A stretch of DNA of 64,000 bases from Butyrivibrio sp. (GTDB lineage: Bacteria; Bacillota; Clostridia; Lachnospirales; Lachnospiraceae). The position numbers and the translations under genes are program-made. A model generated the notes under the pieces. The model saw only the letters and a program-made list of their open reading frames with translations. It had not been told where the DNA came from and made no database searches. The number at the start of each line of letters is the position of its first letter. Within the stretch, counting starts at the first letter, position 1. Where the stretch lies: positions 103,380 through 167,379 of the forward strand of contig JAFXTN010000009.1 of assembly GCA_017535785.1 (NCBI GenBank), given 5' to 3'. This document shows positions 17,702 through 26,444 of this stretch, piece by piece.

Positions 17702-18457
17702 TTATACCATATCAAAGGCTGTTGGAGTTATCTCAAATGCCACTTTTTTGTGGGTTTTCGGATGTTTGAAACCGAATTTACAGCAGGCGAGATTCACGAT
17801 TTCAATGTTGTTTTTCTGAGAGTATGAGATCGAGTTTTCGGAGCCATATTTATCATCTCCAAGGAGCGGAAATCCGAGAGCGGCAAACTGAACTCTTATC
17901 TGGTGGAAACGACCCGTCAAAAGCTTCACTTTAACGATCGTTGTCTCGGGATTTCTTTTTACGACTTCGTAGTCGAGGATAGCTCTTTTTACATCGCCTC
18001 CAATGATCCTGAGCTTTGCTCCGGTCAAAAGAGTGATCGTATTATCCGAAAGGGAATCGGCCTCTTCCTTGGAGATCGCCATGGCAAGACCATTGTCTTC
18101 TCTTCTTATAAGATAGTTCTCCAATCGGCCGCTGTCTTCGGGCACAGAACCATAGCAGATAGCATAATAGTACTTTTCAGTGGAGTGATCTTTGATCTGC
18201 TTTGCAATATCGGATGCGGCAGCCTTATTTTTGGCGATCACAACAACACCTTCCACGGGCTTATCAAGCCTGTAGACAGTTCCTACATAAGGAGCGCCGG
18301 AGCCTTTAACACCGCGGTTTTTTCTTGCCAGGTAATTGCGAACAGAGCTTACGAGATCGACTTCGCGAACGCCCGCGCCTTCAGTAGCGATCCCGGCAGG
18401 TTTGTGGCACACCAATATATCTTCATCTTCATAAATGTATTCGATAGTTCTTTTCAT
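17702..18457 (-). CDS. RluA-family RNA pseudouridine synthase
   Basis: A 251-residue enzyme that isomerises uridine to pseudouridine in rRNA or tRNA. The catalytic motif is present as VYRLDKPVEGVVVIAKN; the Asp of RLD is the nucleophile, and the His usually found before it is Tyr here. The C-terminal RluA motif TGRFHQIRVQFAALG and the GDDKYG segment are also present. There is no S4 domain. The reading frame continues 30 codons upstream, but the ATG at MKRTIEYIYEDED matches family N-termini. No strong ribosome-binding site is visible. The exact target base cannot be told from sequence. Confidence 0.85.
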   Translation of the reverse strand: MKRTIEYIYEDEDILVCHKPAGIATEGAGVREVDLVSSVRNYLARKNRGVKGSGAPYVGTVYRLDKPVEGVVVIAKNKAAASDIAKQIKDHSTEKYYYAICYGSVPEDSGRLENYLIRREDNGLAMAISKEEADSLSDNTITLLTGAKLRIIGGDVKRAILDYEVVKRNPETTIVKVKLLTGRFHQIRVQFAALGFPLLGDDKYGSENSISYSQKNNIEIVNLACCKFGFKHPKTHKKVAFEITPTAFDMV

Positions 18458-18604
18458 AATAATAATTATATCGGGGCGCTGTTTCGCATTCAACGAGCAC
18501 TTACAAATATGTCCAAAATATGAACGAAGAAGCCCGTGTTTAGTCATTTTGCGTCCATATTTGTATAGTACTATTTTTATACAATAATGATGAGGCGGGA
18601 TTAT

Positions 18605-19795
18605 ATGAGTAAGAGAAAAATAGCTTATTTCACGACGATAGCTACACTTATTTTATTCTCGGTTTTATTCAATTTGGCTGCATGGAGAAGTGTAGCTTTT
18701 TCTGACTATTATGTCAGCAATATCTTTCCGGTCATAACCGGATTCTACGGAAGGATCACGAGCCTTTTCGGTTTCTCGATAGGGGAAGTGATGCTTGTTA
18801 TTCTTGTGGCTTTTATAGTCTTAACGATCGTTTTCATAGTTCTGCATACGTTCCTTATGATATATGAAAAGGGTGCAAGAAATCTGGGATTTACATTCTT
18901 TAAGATAAAAAGAGGATTCGATTATATCTCAGGTAAACTCTACAGGATCGCACCGTTTATGATGGCGATCGTATGTGCTGTAATGTCGCTTAACTGCTTT
19001 GTTCTGTATCACACATCCAAGCTAAGCGTTTATCAGACACCTATCACAAGAAGATATGACCTTCAGCAGCTTGCGGATCTTAGAGATTATGTCGTAATGC
19101 AGTGTAATGACCTTGCCAAAAAGGTTCCTCATGATGAGAACGGCAATGTTATTTACGAAGGAAATATGCAAGAGACTGCGATAAAGGCAATGCTGAACCT
19201 TTCGAAGGAATATCCGAGACTCGGCGGATACTACGTTACGCCCAAGCCGCTTTACTACTCTGACTTTATGTGTCAGCAATATATGCAGGGATATTATTTC
19301 CCGTTTTCCATGGAAGCCAATTACAACGATTCCATGGCGATAATGAACAAACCGTTTACGATGTGCCATGAGCTTGCGCACACGCACGGATATATTTATG
19401 AAGACGAAGCCAACTTCTTTGGATTCCTTGCTTGTATCAGATCCGACGACATAGTATTTAAATACAGCGGATACCTCGGAGTTCTCAATTATATAAACAA
19501 TGATTTCTACAGAGCAGTAAGTAAGGAAGAGTACAATTCTCATATCAAGATATCCGCAAGAGTAAAGTATGACAATCAGTTTGTGACAAAAGAAGCCTGG
19601 AAACGAGTTGAGAAGCATGCCGTTATCAAGACGGAAACCGTAAAAAAGGCAGCGGATACCTTTATAGATACCAATCTTAAAGTTAACGGAGTACTTACCG
19701 GAAAGGTAAGCTACACACATGTTGTTGCACTAATCCTCGATTACTATTACAATGAACCCGAATATGCTATAAATTACTCGGGGGATAGATTATGA
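18605..19795 (+). CDS. DUF3810 family membrane protein with HExxH motif
   Basis: A 396-residue protein with three N-terminal membrane segments (about residues 8-27, 57-84 and 118-138), followed by a large extracytoplasmic domain. The domain holds a zinc-protease-like HELAHTHGYIYEDEANF (His255, Glu256, His259, with a downstream Glu), the hallmark of DUF3810, a family resembling membrane metallopeptidases but without established function. Codons upstream include another in-frame ATG at 18587; the ATG used here follows GAGGCGGGA at suitable spacing. The next gene, a lipoprotein, overlaps by 4 bases (ATGA), so they form an operon. Confidence 0.8.
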   Translation: MSKRKIAYFTTIATLILFSVLFNLAAWRSVAFSDYYVSNIFPVITGFYGRITSLFGFSIGEVMLVILVAFIVLTIVFIVLHTFLMIYEKGARNLGFTFFKIKRGFDYISGKLYRIAPFMMAIVCAVMSLNCFVLYHTSKLSVYQTPITRRYDLQQLADLRDYVVMQCNDLAKKVPHDENGNVIYEGNMQETAIKAMLNLSKEYPRLGGYYVTPKPLYYSDFMCQQYMQGYYFPFSMEANYNDSMAIMNKPFTMCHELAHTHGYIYEDEANFFGFLACIRSDDIVFKYSGYLGVLNYINNDFYRAVSKEEYNSHIKISARVKYDNQFVTKEAWKRVEKHAVIKTETVKKAADTFIDTNLKVNGVLTGKVSYTHVVALILDYYYNEPEYAINYSGDRL

Positions 19796-20490
19796 AAAAA
19801 AGAATTATCGTAGGTGCGTTAACAGTTCTTTTGACCGGAACAATGCTTGTTGCATGCAAGCCTTCTGAGGAGAAGCTAAATGAGGCGGAGACAACAAGAC
19901 AGGTTCTCATAGAGGCCAAAAGATCAGCAGAAGAAACTTACCTTGATATAACGGATTCTTCCAAGAAAAGTGAGCTTGATGAGCTTGCAAAGAGAGAAGC
20001 TGAGATCGAGAGCCTTGATTTCACCAAGATGAGCGACAAGAAGATAGATGCCGTTCTTCCTGATATCACAGGACTTACAGAGGAATACCAGAGCTTAAAG
20101 AACACGCTCGACAGTACGCTCTCTTCTGAGAAGAATGCAAAAGACGAAGCTGCCAAGCATATGGATCTTGGATCATACATAATAAACAAGACGGGTCTTA
20201 ATATTATAGAAGTAAAGATCCATGATGTGACTGCGGATACCTATTCCGACAATCTCCTTGGAGAGGGAGTCGTTCTTGAACAGGGATACACTTTAATGGG
20301 TGCGGTCCTTGACGTAAATGTTACGAGTTCTGAGTGGGAAGTTATCATAAAGGACGAAAACAACACATCACATACTCTGCAGTGCGGAGATCTCAAATCT
20401 GCGAACAAAGAAGGAATAGCCCTTGTGATTAGCCTGGATTCCGCTACCGGAGCGGGAAAGGCAGAGATTGGGGACTATAACGGTTTGTGA
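19792..20490 (+). CDS. Predicted lipoprotein, function unknown
   Basis: A 232-residue secreted lipoprotein. The signal peptide ends in a lipobox TMLVAC with the lipidated Cys22. Residues ~28-130 are strongly helical and charged, probably a coiled coil (repeated Glu/Lys/Leu heptads). Residues ~140-232 are beta-rich (GSYIINKTGLNII, TLMGAVLDVNV, WEVIIKDENN), resembling a small beta-sandwich. It is translationally coupled to the DUF3810 gene by an ATGA overlap, so the two may work together at the membrane surface. No family is recognised. Confidence 0.75.
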   Translation: MKKRIIVGALTVLLTGTMLVACKPSEEKLNEAETTRQVLIEAKRSAEETYLDITDSSKKSELDELAKREAEIESLDFTKMSDKKIDAVLPDITGLTEEYQSLKNTLDSTLSSEKNAKDEAAKHMDLGSYIINKTGLNIIEVKIHDVTADTYSDNLLGEGVVLEQGYTLMGAVLDVNVTSSEWEVIIKDENNTSHTLQCGDLKSANKEGIALVISLDSATGAGKAEIGDYNGL

Positions 20491-20499
20491 AAATTACAC

Positions 20500-20526
20500 A
20501 AAATCTTAAGGAAATCTTAAGATTTT
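20500..20526 (+). other. CTTAAG-N5-CTTAAG dyad after the lipoprotein gene
   Basis: AAAATCTTAAG-gaaat-CTTAAGATTTT begins 10 bases after the stop codon. It can fold as an 11-bp hairpin with a short T run (weak terminator). Because CTTAAG is itself palindromic, it is also an 11-bp-period direct repeat of the type OmpR-family regulators bind. A related element lies at 49620-49636. Confidence 0.5.
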
Positions 20527-20642
20527 ATGCACACATCTGTCAGTGACATTACAGTTAATACAGTTTATAATCTCTATTTGTACTGAAGCAATTGTCTTGC
20601 AATAATAATTGCAAAGTATACAGAAAAGAGGAGATTATAATT

Positions 20643-20918
20643 ATGAAGAAGAATATCGTAACATTACTTGCAATCGCAACACTTTCAGCAGCTATCCTTG
20701 TAGGATGTGGAGAGGCTGCAGTAGAGGAGACAGCTGTTGAGGAGACATCTGTTGAGGCTACAGTAGAGGCTACTGTTGAGGCAGCTACAGAGGCTACTTC
20801 AGAGGACGCAGCAGCAGACGCTTCATCAGAGGATGCAGCAGCAGACGCTTCATCTGCAGACGCAGCTTCAGATGCTTCATCTGAGGACGCAGCAGCAGAC
20901 GCTTCATCTGCAAAATAA
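20643..20918 (+). CDS. Small repetitive lipoprotein (91 aa)
   Basis: A short exported lipoprotein: an N-terminal signal peptide with lipobox ILVGC (Cys22), then about 70 residues of low-complexity sequence made only of Ala, Glu, Asp, Ser, Thr and Val. This tail has a VEAT/VEET-rich part followed by four copies of a nine-residue unit, EDAAADASS with variants. It would be an acidic, flexible surface tail without a folded domain. An AGAGGAG site 8 bases before the ATG supports this start rather than an upstream in-frame codon. It has its own -10 box (TATAAT at 20576-20581) and a strong terminator, so it is a monocistronic gene. Function is unknown. Confidence 0.75.
   Translation: MKKNIVTLLAIATLSAAILVGCGEAAVEETAVEETSVEATVEATVEAATEATSEDAAADASSEDAAADASSADAASDASSEDAAADASSAK
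20802..20909 (+). repeat. Four tandem 27-bp repeats inside the small lipoprotein gene
   Basis: Each unit encodes EDAAADASS or a close variant (third copy ADAASDASS). Copies differ mainly at third codon positions and keep the reading frame, so copy-number change would lengthen or shorten the tail without a frameshift. Confidence 0.9.
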
Positions 20919-20988
20919 TAACTAATTCAATTAGATTTAATTAACACCAAGTAGTACTAGTTTAATCAATTGCTTTTAGTCAGTACAT

Positions 20989-21021
20989 AAAACCCCGGTG
21001 CATTCGTGCATCGGGGTTTTT
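20989..21021 (+). terminator. Intrinsic terminator of the small lipoprotein gene
   Basis: AAACCCCGGTGCA and TGCATCGGGGTTT form a long stem around TTCG (one G-T pair), followed by TTTTTC. Confidence 0.9.
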
Positions 21022-21028
21022 CTGCATA

Positions 21029-21060
21029 ATAAAACCGGCAAACAAAAATGCTTGCCGGTT
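21029..21060 (-). terminator. Probable terminator downstream of tRNA-Gly
   Basis: On the minus strand, AACCGGCAA and TTGCCGGTT form a 9-bp stem followed by TTATTATG. It lies about 28 bases past the tRNA 3' end, which is itself followed by TTTTTTT. Confidence 0.7.
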
Positions 21061-21087
21061 ATCTTTTTATTTTTGGGTATGAAAAAA

Positions 21088-21158
21088 AGCGGGTGATGGG
21101 AATCGAACCCACGTATCTAGCTTGGAAGGCTAGTGTTCTACCATTGAACTACACCCGC
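21088..21158 (-). tRNA. tRNA-Gly (anticodon TCC)
   Basis: On the minus strand the 71 bases fold as a full cloverleaf: acceptor GCGGGTG/CACCCGC, D stem GTTC/GAAC, anticodon stem CTAGC/GCTAG with loop CTTCCAA, T arm GTGGG-TTCGATT-CCCAT, and discriminator U. The 3' CCA is not encoded. Confidence 0.97.
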
Positions 21159-21177
21159 TTAGTGCTGACAAGATTGT

Positions 21178-21206
21178 ATTTTAAAGACTTTTTGATGGTA
21201 TGTCAA
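21178..21206 (-). promoter_or_regulatory. tRNA-Gly promoter
   Basis: On the minus strand, TTGACA and TAAAAT are separated by 17 bases, ending 19 bases before the tRNA 5' end. Confidence 0.8.
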
Positions 21207-21240
21207 TAGTTTTTGTGATAAACTTTACATTGTTTGTCAA

Positions 21241-21269
21241 TTGACAACGAAATGGCAAGGTGTTATCAT
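21241..21269 (+). promoter_or_regulatory. Sigma-A promoter of the suf operon
   Basis: TTGACA and TATCAT are separated by 17 bases, 45 bases before the sufC start. It is divergent from, and about 35 bases away from, the tRNA-Gly promoter. Confidence 0.85.
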
Positions 21270-21271
21270 GA

Positions 21272-21292
21272 TTCCTACCAAGTTAGTAGGAA
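21272..21292. promoter_or_regulatory. Palindromic operator in the suf promoter
   Basis: TTCCTACCAA-G-TTAGTAGGAA has 9 of 10 matching positions around a single central base. It starts 3 bases after the -10 box, so a bound protein would cover the transcription start. The size and position fit an Rrf2-family (IscR/SufR-like) repressor of Fe-S assembly genes; that family assignment is inference. No rrf2 gene is seen in this window. Confidence 0.7.
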
Positions 21293-21314
21293 AAGGGAGA
21301 AAGGACTTATTTTT

Positions 21315-22073
21315 ATGGCAGAGCAGTCGTTATTACAGGTAAAAGATTTATCGGTGGCAATTGATAATGAGTTGCCTATTCTTCATAAGATCAATTTAGA
21401 TATTAAGCCGGGAGAGACACATGTGCTCATGGGACCAAACGGAGCAGGAAAGTCTACTCTCGGTTATACTTTGATGGGAAATCCCCACTACTGTGTTACA
21501 GAAGGAAATATTCTTTTTGACGGACAGGATATCACAGATTTTTCTGCCGATAAGAGAGCAAAAGCAGGAATGTTCTTATCTTTCCAGAATCCTTACGAAG
21601 TTCCCGGAATTTCACTTAGCAGCTTCATAAGAAACGCAAGCCATGCGCAGACCGGTCAGCCGATCAAGCTTCTTGCATATAAGAAAGCACTCAAGTCTGC
21701 AATGGAAGTTCTTTCTATGAATGAAGAGTATGCGGACAGAGATCTTAATGTAGGCTTCTCAGGAGGAGAAAAGAAGAAGGCTGAGATCCTTCAGCTTCTC
21801 ATGCTCAATCCTAAGCTTGCTATCCTTGACGAGACTGATTCAGGACTTGATGTAGATGCAGTTAGAACAGTTTCCAAGGGAATCATGGAATATCAGAAAA
21901 AGAAGGACGGAGCTCTTCTTATAATCACACACAGCACTAAGATATTGGAATCTCTTCACGTTGATTACACACATGTCCTTGTGAAGGGTAAGCTTATCCA
22001 TACAGGAGACGCATCGCTTGTTGAAGAGATCAATAAGAACGGTTTCGAGCGTTTCGTTTCAGATGCAGAGTGA
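21315..22073 (+). CDS. sufC: Fe-S cluster assembly ATPase SufC
   Basis: A 252-residue ABC-type ATPase that works with SufB and SufD as the scaffold on which Fe-S clusters are built; it is soluble, not a transporter. Walker A is GPNGAGKST, the signature motif is VGFSGGEKKKAEILQL (the SufC-specific form), Walker B is LAILDETDSGLDVDA, and the switch His is in LLIITHSTKIL. Reading continues 27 codons upstream through the operator, but the ATG used here follows GGGAGAAAGGA and matches SufC N-termini. It is the first gene of sufCBDSU. Confidence 0.96.
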   Translation: MAEQSLLQVKDLSVAIDNELPILHKINLDIKPGETHVLMGPNGAGKSTLGYTLMGNPHYCVTEGNILFDGQDITDFSADKRAKAGMFLSFQNPYEVPGISLSSFIRNASHAQTGQPIKLLAYKKALKSAMEVLSMNEEYADRDLNVGFSGGEKKKAEILQLLMLNPKLAILDETDSGLDVDAVRTVSKGIMEYQKKKDGALLIITHSTKILESLHVDYTHVLVKGKLIHTGDASLVEEINKNGFERFVSDAE

Positions 22074-22086
22074 ATAGGGGTTGACT

Positions 22087-23496
22087 ATGAGTGAAGATAA
22101 AAAGGCTGTGGTTGATATAAACCGCAGTGCGTATGACTTTAAAGATATAGAAAATGAAAAAGACTTCTATAGATTAAAAGAGGGACTTACCGAAGAAACT
22201 GTATTAAAGGTTTCTGAGGAAAAGAACGATCCCGAATGGATGAGAGAGTTCAGATTAAAGTGCCTCAAATTATATAACGAGATGGAAATGCCCGATTGGG
22301 GCCCGAGCGTAGAAGGCCTTGATATGGATAAGATATCTTCTTATGTAAGACATAAAGAAGATATGAAGGGCAGCTGGGAAGACGTTCCCGAGGATATCAA
22401 GAATACATTTGAAAGACTTGGAATCCCTCAGGCAGAGAGAGAATCTCTTGCAGGCGTAGGAGCACAGTACGATTCAGAGCTTGTTTATCATAACATCAAA
22501 GACGAAGTAGCTGCGCAGGGCGTTATCTACACAGATATTGAGAGCGCACTCAGAACAGAGTATGCGGATATGATAAAGAGCCACTTTATGAAGCTCCTTA
22601 CTCCCACAGACCACAAGATGATTGCACTTCACGGAGCTGTTTGGTCAGGTGGATCTTTTGTATATGTTCCCAAGGGAGTAAAAGTTGATATTCCGTTGCA
22701 GTCATATTTTAGATTAAATGCTGCAGGAGCGGGACAGTTTGAGCATACACTTATCATCGTTGATGAGGGTGCGGACCTTCACTTTATAGAAGGCTGTTCG
22801 GCGCCCAAATACAATGTGGCTAACCTTCATTCAGGAGCCGTAGAGCTTTTTGTCGGCAAAAATGCAAGGCTTAGATATTCAACTATCGAGAACTGGTCCA
22901 AGAACATGTACAACCTCAATTCCAAGAGAGCCATCGTTGAAGAGAACGGTGTAATGGAATGGGTTTCAGGTTCTTTTGGTTCACATACTTCATATCTTTA
23001 TCCTATGACCATCTTAAAGGGTGATCATTCCAAGATGGAATTTACGGGAATAACATTTGCAGGTAAGGGACAGAATCTCGATACCGGAGCAAAGGTTGTT
23101 CACCAGGGAGTCGGAACGACTTCGGTTATCAACAGTAAGTCAATTTCCAAGGACGGTGGAATCGGAACATACAGAAGTAGTGTAGTGATCCAGAGCACGG
23201 CTAAGAAAGCCAAAGCTTCCGTTTCATGTGATTCCCTTATGCTTGACAGTATATCAAGAGCGGATACTATTCCCGGAATGGATATCAGAACCGACGATGC
23301 CGATGTGGGACACGAAGCTAAGATCGGTAGGATCAGCGACGAGGCTGTATTCTATCTTATGTCCAGAGGTCTTAGCGAAGAGGATGCCAAGGCAATGATC
23401 GTCAGCGGTTTTGCCAATCCCGTTTCCAAGGAGCTTCCTTTGGAGTATGCCGTTGAGATGAATAACCTCATCAAGCTTGAGATGAGCGGACATTAA
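22087..23496 (+). CDS. sufB: Fe-S cluster assembly scaffold SufB
   Basis: A 469-residue core protein of the SufBCD complex. The C-terminal half has the beta-helix sequence typical of the family (VWSGGSFVYVPKGVKVDIPL, then FTGITFAGKGQNLDTGAKVVH) and ends in the conserved SRGLSEEDAKAMIVSGF. Cys in FIEGCSAPKYN and in KASVSCDSLML are candidates for sulfur transfer and cluster ligation. The ATG is preferred to a TTG six bases upstream because AGGGG is spaced correctly for the ATG. It begins 13 bases after sufC. Confidence 0.95.
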   Translation: MSEDKKAVVDINRSAYDFKDIENEKDFYRLKEGLTEETVLKVSEEKNDPEWMREFRLKCLKLYNEMEMPDWGPSVEGLDMDKISSYVRHKEDMKGSWEDVPEDIKNTFERLGIPQAERESLAGVGAQYDSELVYHNIKDEVAAQGVIYTDIESALRTEYADMIKSHFMKLLTPTDHKMIALHGAVWSGGSFVYVPKGVKVDIPLQSYFRLNAAGAGQFEHTLIIVDEGADLHFIEGCSAPKYNVANLHSGAVELFVGKNARLRYSTIENWSKNMYNLNSKRAIVEENGVMEWVSGSFGSHTSYLYPMTILKGDHSKMEFTGITFAGKGQNLDTGAKVVHQGVGTTSVINSKSISKDGGIGTYRSSVVIQSTAKKAKASVSCDSLMLDSISRADTIPGMDIRTDDADVGHEAKIGRISDEAVFYLMSRGLSEEDAKAMIVSGFANPVSKELPLEYAVEMNNLIKLEMSGH

Positions 23497-23509
23497 GGGA
23501 GGGGATTCG

Positions 23510-24679
23510 ATGAACAAGAATTTGGATATGCGGGTCAATGTACTTCCCGCTTTGACTTATAATTTTTTACACGTTAACGACAGTAAGATCAAGGAAGACG
23601 GCATCGGGATCGAGCTTTTAAACACTCCCGACGCAGAGAATGTTCCGAGTGGAGTTACGGTTACCCGCGGAGTTTCTTACAAAGAAGCCGGAAAGCTTTT
23701 TGAAGGCTTCAAAGAGAGAATACTTGTGGACGCAGGTGTTCCCGGAATCCCCAACGGTGATACATCGGCAAGAGATGATGCACAGGCTGTCAGAACGGGA
23801 ATGGGAATCGACATTGAGAATCTCATGCTCGAAAACGGTATCACATCCGATGTGTTTACTGCAGAGGAAGGCGTTAAGACTACGGAGCCGATCATCATAA
23901 GATACAACCTTAATGACGGCGAGGGCAGTCTTACAAGCCAGGTGATCCATGCCAAGAAAGATTCCGAGATCACTGTTATCATGGATTACACTTCCGAAAG
24001 AAGCGCCGGTGGATTTCACGGAATAAGCACAAGACTTCTTGCAGAAGAAGGCGCAAAGATCAATCTTATTAAGACACAGACTCTCGGAGACGGATTCATT
24101 CATTTTGATGATATCGGCGGAGCTTGTTTTAAAAAGGGATCGATCAATGTAGTGTCTCTTGAGCTTGGAGCAAAGAAATCATGGACAGGCTGTTACATTA
24201 ATCTCTGTGAAGATGAGACAGAGTTTATCAGCAATCAGGGGTATCTTGTAAAGGATACGCATTCCCTTGATATCAACTATGTTGCTGATCAGCGCGGCAA
24301 GAAGACCAACGTTCTTATGAATGTTAAGGGCGTACTTATGGATAAGGCGCAAAAGACCTACAGAGGAACGCTTGATTTTAAGAGCGGAAGCTCTGCATCA
24401 GCAGGTGACGAGCAGGAAGATACACTTCTTCTCAGCCCGGACGTTATAAACAGAAGCATGCCTGTTATCCTTTGTCAGGAAGAAGATGTTGAAGGAAGAC
24501 ACGGAGCTACAATAGGACAGTTGGGTGAAGACCTTTTGTTCTATATCAATTCAAGAGGTATCGATGAACAGGAAGCCAAGCGACTTATGGTAAAGGCTAA
24601 GCTTGACAGTGTTGCCAGACTTATTCCCGATCCGGAGATTGCGGAGAAGGTTCAGTATTACATCAGTACCATTGTCTAA
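23510..24679 (+). CDS. sufD: Fe-S cluster assembly protein SufD
   Basis: A 389-residue paralogue of SufB that completes the SufBCD scaffold and is needed for iron entry. It shares the beta-helix architecture and the C-terminal motif HGATIGQLGEDLLFYINSRG followed by DEQEAKRLMVKAK. The N-terminal ~110 residues are divergent, as is usual for SufD of this group. It begins 13 bases after sufB with a GGGAGGGG site. Confidence 0.92.
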   Translation: MNKNLDMRVNVLPALTYNFLHVNDSKIKEDGIGIELLNTPDAENVPSGVTVTRGVSYKEAGKLFEGFKERILVDAGVPGIPNGDTSARDDAQAVRTGMGIDIENLMLENGITSDVFTAEEGVKTTEPIIIRYNLNDGEGSLTSQVIHAKKDSEITVIMDYTSERSAGGFHGISTRLLAEEGAKINLIKTQTLGDGFIHFDDIGGACFKKGSINVVSLELGAKKSWTGCYINLCEDETEFISNQGYLVKDTHSLDINYVADQRGKKTNVLMNVKGVLMDKAQKTYRGTLDFKSGSSASAGDEQEDTLLLSPDVINRSMPVILCQEEDVEGRHGATIGQLGEDLLFYINSRGIDEQEAKRLMVKAKLDSVARLIPDPEIAEKVQYYISTIV

Positions 24680-24695
24680 TAAGTGAGGATATATA

Positions 24696-25916
24696 ATGAG
24701 CACCCTGGGAGATTTTCGCAAGGATTTTGATATCCTTGTAAACGGCGACTATGTATATTTTGATAATGCGGCTACATCTCAGAGACCCAGGCAGGTCTTG
24801 GACGCAGTATCAAACTTTTATAAAGAGAGAAACGCCAATCCTTTGAGAGGATTGTATGATTGGAGCATGCAGGCTACAGAGAGCTATGAAGATGCAAGAG
24901 CTCTCGTTGCAGATTTTGTCGGAGGAGTAAGCACAGAAGAGATCATCTTTACAAGAAATACCACAGAGTCTCTTAATCTTGTGGCTTACACTTACGGACT
25001 TGATACAGTAAAAGAGGGAGATGAGATCGTAATCTCTGTGATGGAACACCATAGTAACATCCTTCCTTGGCAGATGGTTGCAAGGAAGCGCGGAGCTAAG
25101 CTTGTTTATATGGAGCCCGACGAAGAGGGAACTATTTCCAAAGAAGAGTACGAGAGCAAGATCACAGACAAGACCAAGATCGTTGCGATCGGTCATGTTT
25201 CCAACGTTATGGGCGTGACCAATCCGGTAAAAGAGATCGCGGCTTATGCACACTCTAAGGGGGCTACGGTCGTTGTGGACGGAGCACAGTCAGCTCCTCA
25301 CATGAAGATAGATGTTAAGGATCTCGGAGCAGACTTTTTTGCCTTCTTGGGACATAAGATGATGGCACCTATGGGTATCGGAGTTCTTTACGGAAGAAAA
25401 GATCTTCTTCTCAACATGAGCCCATTCCTTACAGGCGGCGAGATGATCGAGTACGTTACAAGAGAAGATGCGACCTATGCAGAGCTTCCTCACAAGTTTG
25501 AGGCAGGAACGGTCAATGCAGGAGATGCGGTAGGTCTTGCGGAAGCAATTAAGTATCTTAGAAACGTCGGATATGATAATATAGAAGAACAGGAAGAGAA
25601 GCTTACAAGAAGACTTATGGAAGGACTTTCCAAGCTTCCTTACGTCAAGATATACGGATCAAAGGATCCCAAGAAGCACTGCGGAATCGTTACTTTTACG
25701 ATCGATGGAGTTCATCCTCACGATATCTCATCGGTACTTAATGACGATCACGTGTGCATCAGAGCGGGACATCACTGCGCACAGCCTTTGATGCAGTTTA
25801 TCGGCGCCGGCTCAACGGCAAGAGCCAGCCTGTATTTCTACAACACCGAAGAGGAAGTTGATATCTTCCTTGATAAGATCGCAAAGGTAAGAGAGGTTAT
25901 GGGCTATGGAGCTTAA
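24696..25916 (+). CDS. sufS: Cysteine desulfurase SufS
   Basis: A 406-residue PLP-dependent group II cysteine desulfurase that takes sulfur from cysteine and hands it to SufU. It has the DNAATSQRPRQVLDA opening, EHHSNILPWQ, the cofactor Asp in VVVDGAQSAPH, the PLP Lys in FLGHKMMAPMGIG, and the active-site Cys in IRAGHHCAQPLM. Length is standard. A GTGAGGA-type site precedes the ATG, and its last 11 bases overlap sufU, implying coupled translation. Confidence 0.96.
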   Translation: MSTLGDFRKDFDILVNGDYVYFDNAATSQRPRQVLDAVSNFYKERNANPLRGLYDWSMQATESYEDARALVADFVGGVSTEEIIFTRNTTESLNLVAYTYGLDTVKEGDEIVISVMEHHSNILPWQMVARKRGAKLVYMEPDEEGTISKEEYESKITDKTKIVAIGHVSNVMGVTNPVKEIAAYAHSKGATVVVDGAQSAPHMKIDVKDLGADFFAFLGHKMMAPMGIGVLYGRKDLLLNMSPFLTGGEMIEYVTREDATYAELPHKFEAGTVNAGDAVGLAEAIKYLRNVGYDNIEEQEEKLTRRLMEGLSKLPYVKIYGSKDPKKHCGIVTFTIDGVHPHDISSVLNDDHVCIRAGHHCAQPLMQFIGAGSTARASLYFYNTEEEVDIFLDKIAKVREVMGYGA

Positions 25917-26355
25917 GCAGTTATATCGCGAAATAGTTAATGAGCACAATCTTCACCCTATGTACAAGGGAAAGCTTGAAAATCCGGATCTTGTGCTTAG
26001 AGGCGTTAATCCCAGCTGCGGCGATGATATCACATTGCAGCTTAAGATAAAGGACGGCATCATTACAGAAGGTATGTACGAAGGCAGCGGATGTGCCATT
26101 TCACAGGCTTCTGTTGATATGATGGTCGATCAGATCATCGGAAAGAGCAAGGAAGAAGCACTTAAACTATCTGCAACATTCATGGGAATGGTAAAGGGAG
26201 AGATCACAGATGAAGAGACTCTCGAGATCCTTGATGAGGCAGCAGCGCTTCAGGATGTAAGTCATATGCCCGCAAGAGTTAAATGTGCGGTTCTTGGATG
26301 GCATACAATGCAGGAGATGCTTGAACACCCCGAAAAGGCAAACGACAGCATCTGA
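25906..26355 (+). CDS. sufU: Zinc-dependent sulfurtransferase SufU
   Basis: A 149-residue protein of the U-type scaffold fold that, in Firmicutes, accepts persulfide from SufS and passes it to SufBCD. The three conserved Cys and the Asp that bind zinc are visible in VNPSCGDDITL, GSGCAISQASVDMM and RVKCAVLGWHTM. It closes the suf operon, and an intrinsic terminator begins 13 bases after the stop codon. Confidence 0.94.
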   Translation: MELKQLYREIVNEHNLHPMYKGKLENPDLVLRGVNPSCGDDITLQLKIKDGIITEGMYEGSGCAISQASVDMMVDQIIGKSKEEALKLSATFMGMVKGEITDEETLEILDEAAALQDVSHMPARVKCAVLGWHTMQEMLEHPEKANDSI

Positions 26356-26367
26356 GAATGATATTGC

Positions 26368-26406
26368 AAGAGGTATACTTTCAAAATGAGAGTATATCTC
26401 TTTTAA
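26368..26406 (+). terminator. Terminator of the suf operon
   Basis: AAGAGGTATACTTTCA and TGAGAGTATATCTCTT form a long, slightly imperfect stem followed by TTTTAATAT. It lies inside what would otherwise be a 5' extension of the next reading frame, which supports the later start chosen for that gene. Confidence 0.8.
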
Positions 26407-26444
26407 TATATTTAAAAGAAACAAACAGAGAAATAGGACAGACA

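Noticed and set aside
26358-26444. 5' extension of the YgjP-like gene
   Set aside because: The extension runs through a convincing suf terminator and adds 29 residues absent from the family.
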